From Streptomyces sp. SCUT-3 (GTDB lineage Bacteria > Actinomycetota > Actinomycetes > Streptomycetales > Streptomycetaceae), in contig NZ_CP046907.1 of assembly GCF_014083985.1 (NCBI RefSeq), positions 4,440,501 to 4,504,500 on the forward strand: DNA of 64,000 bases, in the 5' to 3' direction. Position 1 is the first letter of the stretch; every line of letters begins with the position of its first letter. The translations under genes and the position numbers were made by a program. Positions 62,950 through 64,000 of the stretch are shown here, piece after piece. The notes beneath the pieces were generated by a model that was given only the letters and a program-made list of their open reading frames with translations, was not told the DNA's origin and did no database searches.

Positions 62950-63174
62950 CTTCGGGTCACCTCCGGGCCCGAAGCTAGTTTTCGCACTCCGTGACGACCA
63001 ACGCGAGACGGGTCGATTCACACGTAAGGGTGTACCGGTCCGATTTACGCAGAAGTTGTGGGCGGGGTGTGCCGACCGGAGGCCGCGGCCCCTCCTCCTC
63101 CGTCCCCGCCCGCCCGCCGGCCCGGCCGCGCCGCGATTGAGGCCGGGATCCCCCGCCGGGGTAACCTCTCACCC

Positions 63175-64000
63175 GTGCCCACACTGTCCGACGTCATCGC
63201 AGCCCTCGAAGTCCTGTGGCCCCCGGAGCGGGCCGAGTCGTGGGACGCGGTCGGCCTCGTCTGCGGCAACCCCGACGCCGAGGTGGGCCGGGTCCTGTTC
63301 GCGGTGGACCCGGTGCAGGAGGTCGTCGACGAGGCGGTGAGCCTGGGGGCCCAGCTCCTGGTCACCCACCACCCGCTCTACCTGAGGGGCACCACGACCG
63401 TCGCGGCGACCACCTTCAAGGGCCGCGTCGTGCACCGCCTCGTCGAGAACGGCGTGGCCCTGCACGTCGCCCACACCAACGCCGACCGCGCGGCCCCCGG
63501 CGTCTCCGACGCGCTCGCGGCCGCCGTCGGCCTGCGCGTCACCGGCCCGCTCGTCCCCGACCCCACCGACCCCGACGGCCGGCGCGGCCTGGGCCGCGTC
63601 GGCGAACTGCCCGAGCCGACGACCCTGGCCGCCTTCGCCGCCCGGGCCGCCGCCGGACTGCCCCGCACGGCCACCGGCCTGCGGGTGGCCGGCGACCCGG
63701 ACGCCACGGTGCGCACCGTCGCCGTCTGCGGCGGCTCCGGCGACAGCCTCTTCGACGACGTCCGCCGCGCCGGGGTCGACGTCTACCTCACCGCCGACCT
63801 GCGCCACCACCCCGCCTCCGAGGCCCTGCAGGCGGGCCCGCCCGCCCTGGTCGACGCGGCCCACTGGGCCACCGAGTGGCCCTGGGTGGAGCAGGCCGCG
63901 GCCCAGCTGGACGACATCGCCGCCCGCAACGGCTGGGACCTGGAGACCTCCGTCTCCCGCACGGTCACCGACCCGTGGACGGCCCACACCCCGAACCCCG
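63175..64000 (+). CDS. Nif3-like dinuclear metal-centre protein, partial (runs off right edge)
   Basis: 275 residues visible. The GTG at 63175 opens VPTLSDVIAALEVLWPPERAESWDAVGLVCG, matching the Nif3/YqfO N-terminus WDAVGL. Metal-binding motifs VTHHPLYL and the YLTADLRHHPASEA/DAAHWATEW segments are present. Members form hexameric rings with a two-metal centre; proposed roles include GTP cyclohydrolase-like and phosphatase activities, none settled. A zinc-ribbon partner gene usually follows but lies outside the window. Confidence 0.9.
   Translation, partial: MPTLSDVIAALEVLWPPERAESWDAVGLVCGNPDAEVGRVLFAVDPVQEVVDEAVSLGAQLLVTHHPLYLRGTTTVAATTFKGRVVHRLVENGVALHVAHTNADRAAPGVSDALAAAVGLRVTGPLVPDPTDPDGRRGLGRVGELPEPTTLAAFAARAAAGLPRTATGLRVAGDPDATVRTVAVCGGSGDSLFDDVRRAGVDVYLTADLRHHPASEALQAGPPALVDAAHWATEWPWVEQAAAQLDDIAARNGWDLETSVSRTVTDPWTAHTPNP

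Overview
The window is high-GC actinobacterial DNA, almost certainly a Streptomyces chromosome. Codon third positions are nearly all G or C, GTG starts are common, GTGA/ATGA stop-start overlaps are frequent, and the families are typical of the genus: an ECF vitamin transporter with Pro/Ala-rich linkers, RRHVD-type leader peptides, a PAS-GAF-SpoIIE-HATPase phosphatase and secreted M23/HNH enzymes. About 65 protein genes, one intact tRNA, one tRNA fragment, one riboswitch and three mobile or composite elements can be supported.

Left arm (1-9.6 kb). A nickel/peptide-type ABC importer operon (nikABCDE-like, 740-6528) lies behind a sequence matching the published Streptomyces Nur box, which points to nickel uptake. 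Its binding-protein gene has a 1-bp frameshift in a C run. tRNA-Val(UAC) and a terminator follow. Next comes about 0.65 kb without a gene, ending in a 57-bp fragment of a tRNA-Ser 3' half, which looks like an integration-site scar.

Sulfur region (9.6-22.6 kb). metX and metY sit behind a Cys-ending leader peptide. A second leader peptide is divergent from it and precedes a winged-helix regulator. A third leader precedes an isopenicillin-N-synthase-like oxygenase, divergent from a cysteine-free Rrf2 repressor, a TauE/SafE-type exporter and a DszC/SfnB-like flavoprotein. Together these look like a cysteine/sulfur-responsive scavenging regulon. It is interrupted between 13.68 and 18.04 kb by nested insertions: an IS630-type element carrying a methyltransferase gene, abutting an IS5-type composite carrying a DUF1963-like gene. 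Both entered at the stop codon of the winged-helix gene without destroying it.

Middle (22.6-45 kb). This holds a stress-type PP2C phosphatase flanked by two small paralogous proteins; a dapA-like plus class II aldolase pair with a divergent XRE-cupin regulator; an olsB-olsA-like ornithine-lipid pair; and DedA, PhoD phosphatase, a secreted HNH nuclease and a HAD phosphatase. It continues with a peptidoglycan-binding protein, an MFS exporter fused to a MarR-like domain, an AraC/VOC pair, a secreted M23 peptidase, an MhuD-like haem monooxygenase, a second VOC protein, a methyltransferase and a VapBC module.

Right arm (45-64 kb). The most coherent system is a cobalamin-riboswitch-controlled operon (51.49 to 45.25 kb, minus strand). 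It encodes a membrane-anchored alpha/alpha-barrel (prenyltransferase-repeat) protein, a second anchored protein, then EcfT, a fused double ATPase and an S component. The first two resemble the two domains of animal intrinsic factor/transcobalamin split over two genes, so this may be a surface corrinoid-capture and uptake machine. Beyond it are an MmyB-type regulator, a KstR-like TetR gene with a KstR-like palindrome upstream of a glycosyltransferase-methyltransferase-cyclase cassette, a cell-wall amidase cluster, and the start of a Nif3-like gene running off the right edge.
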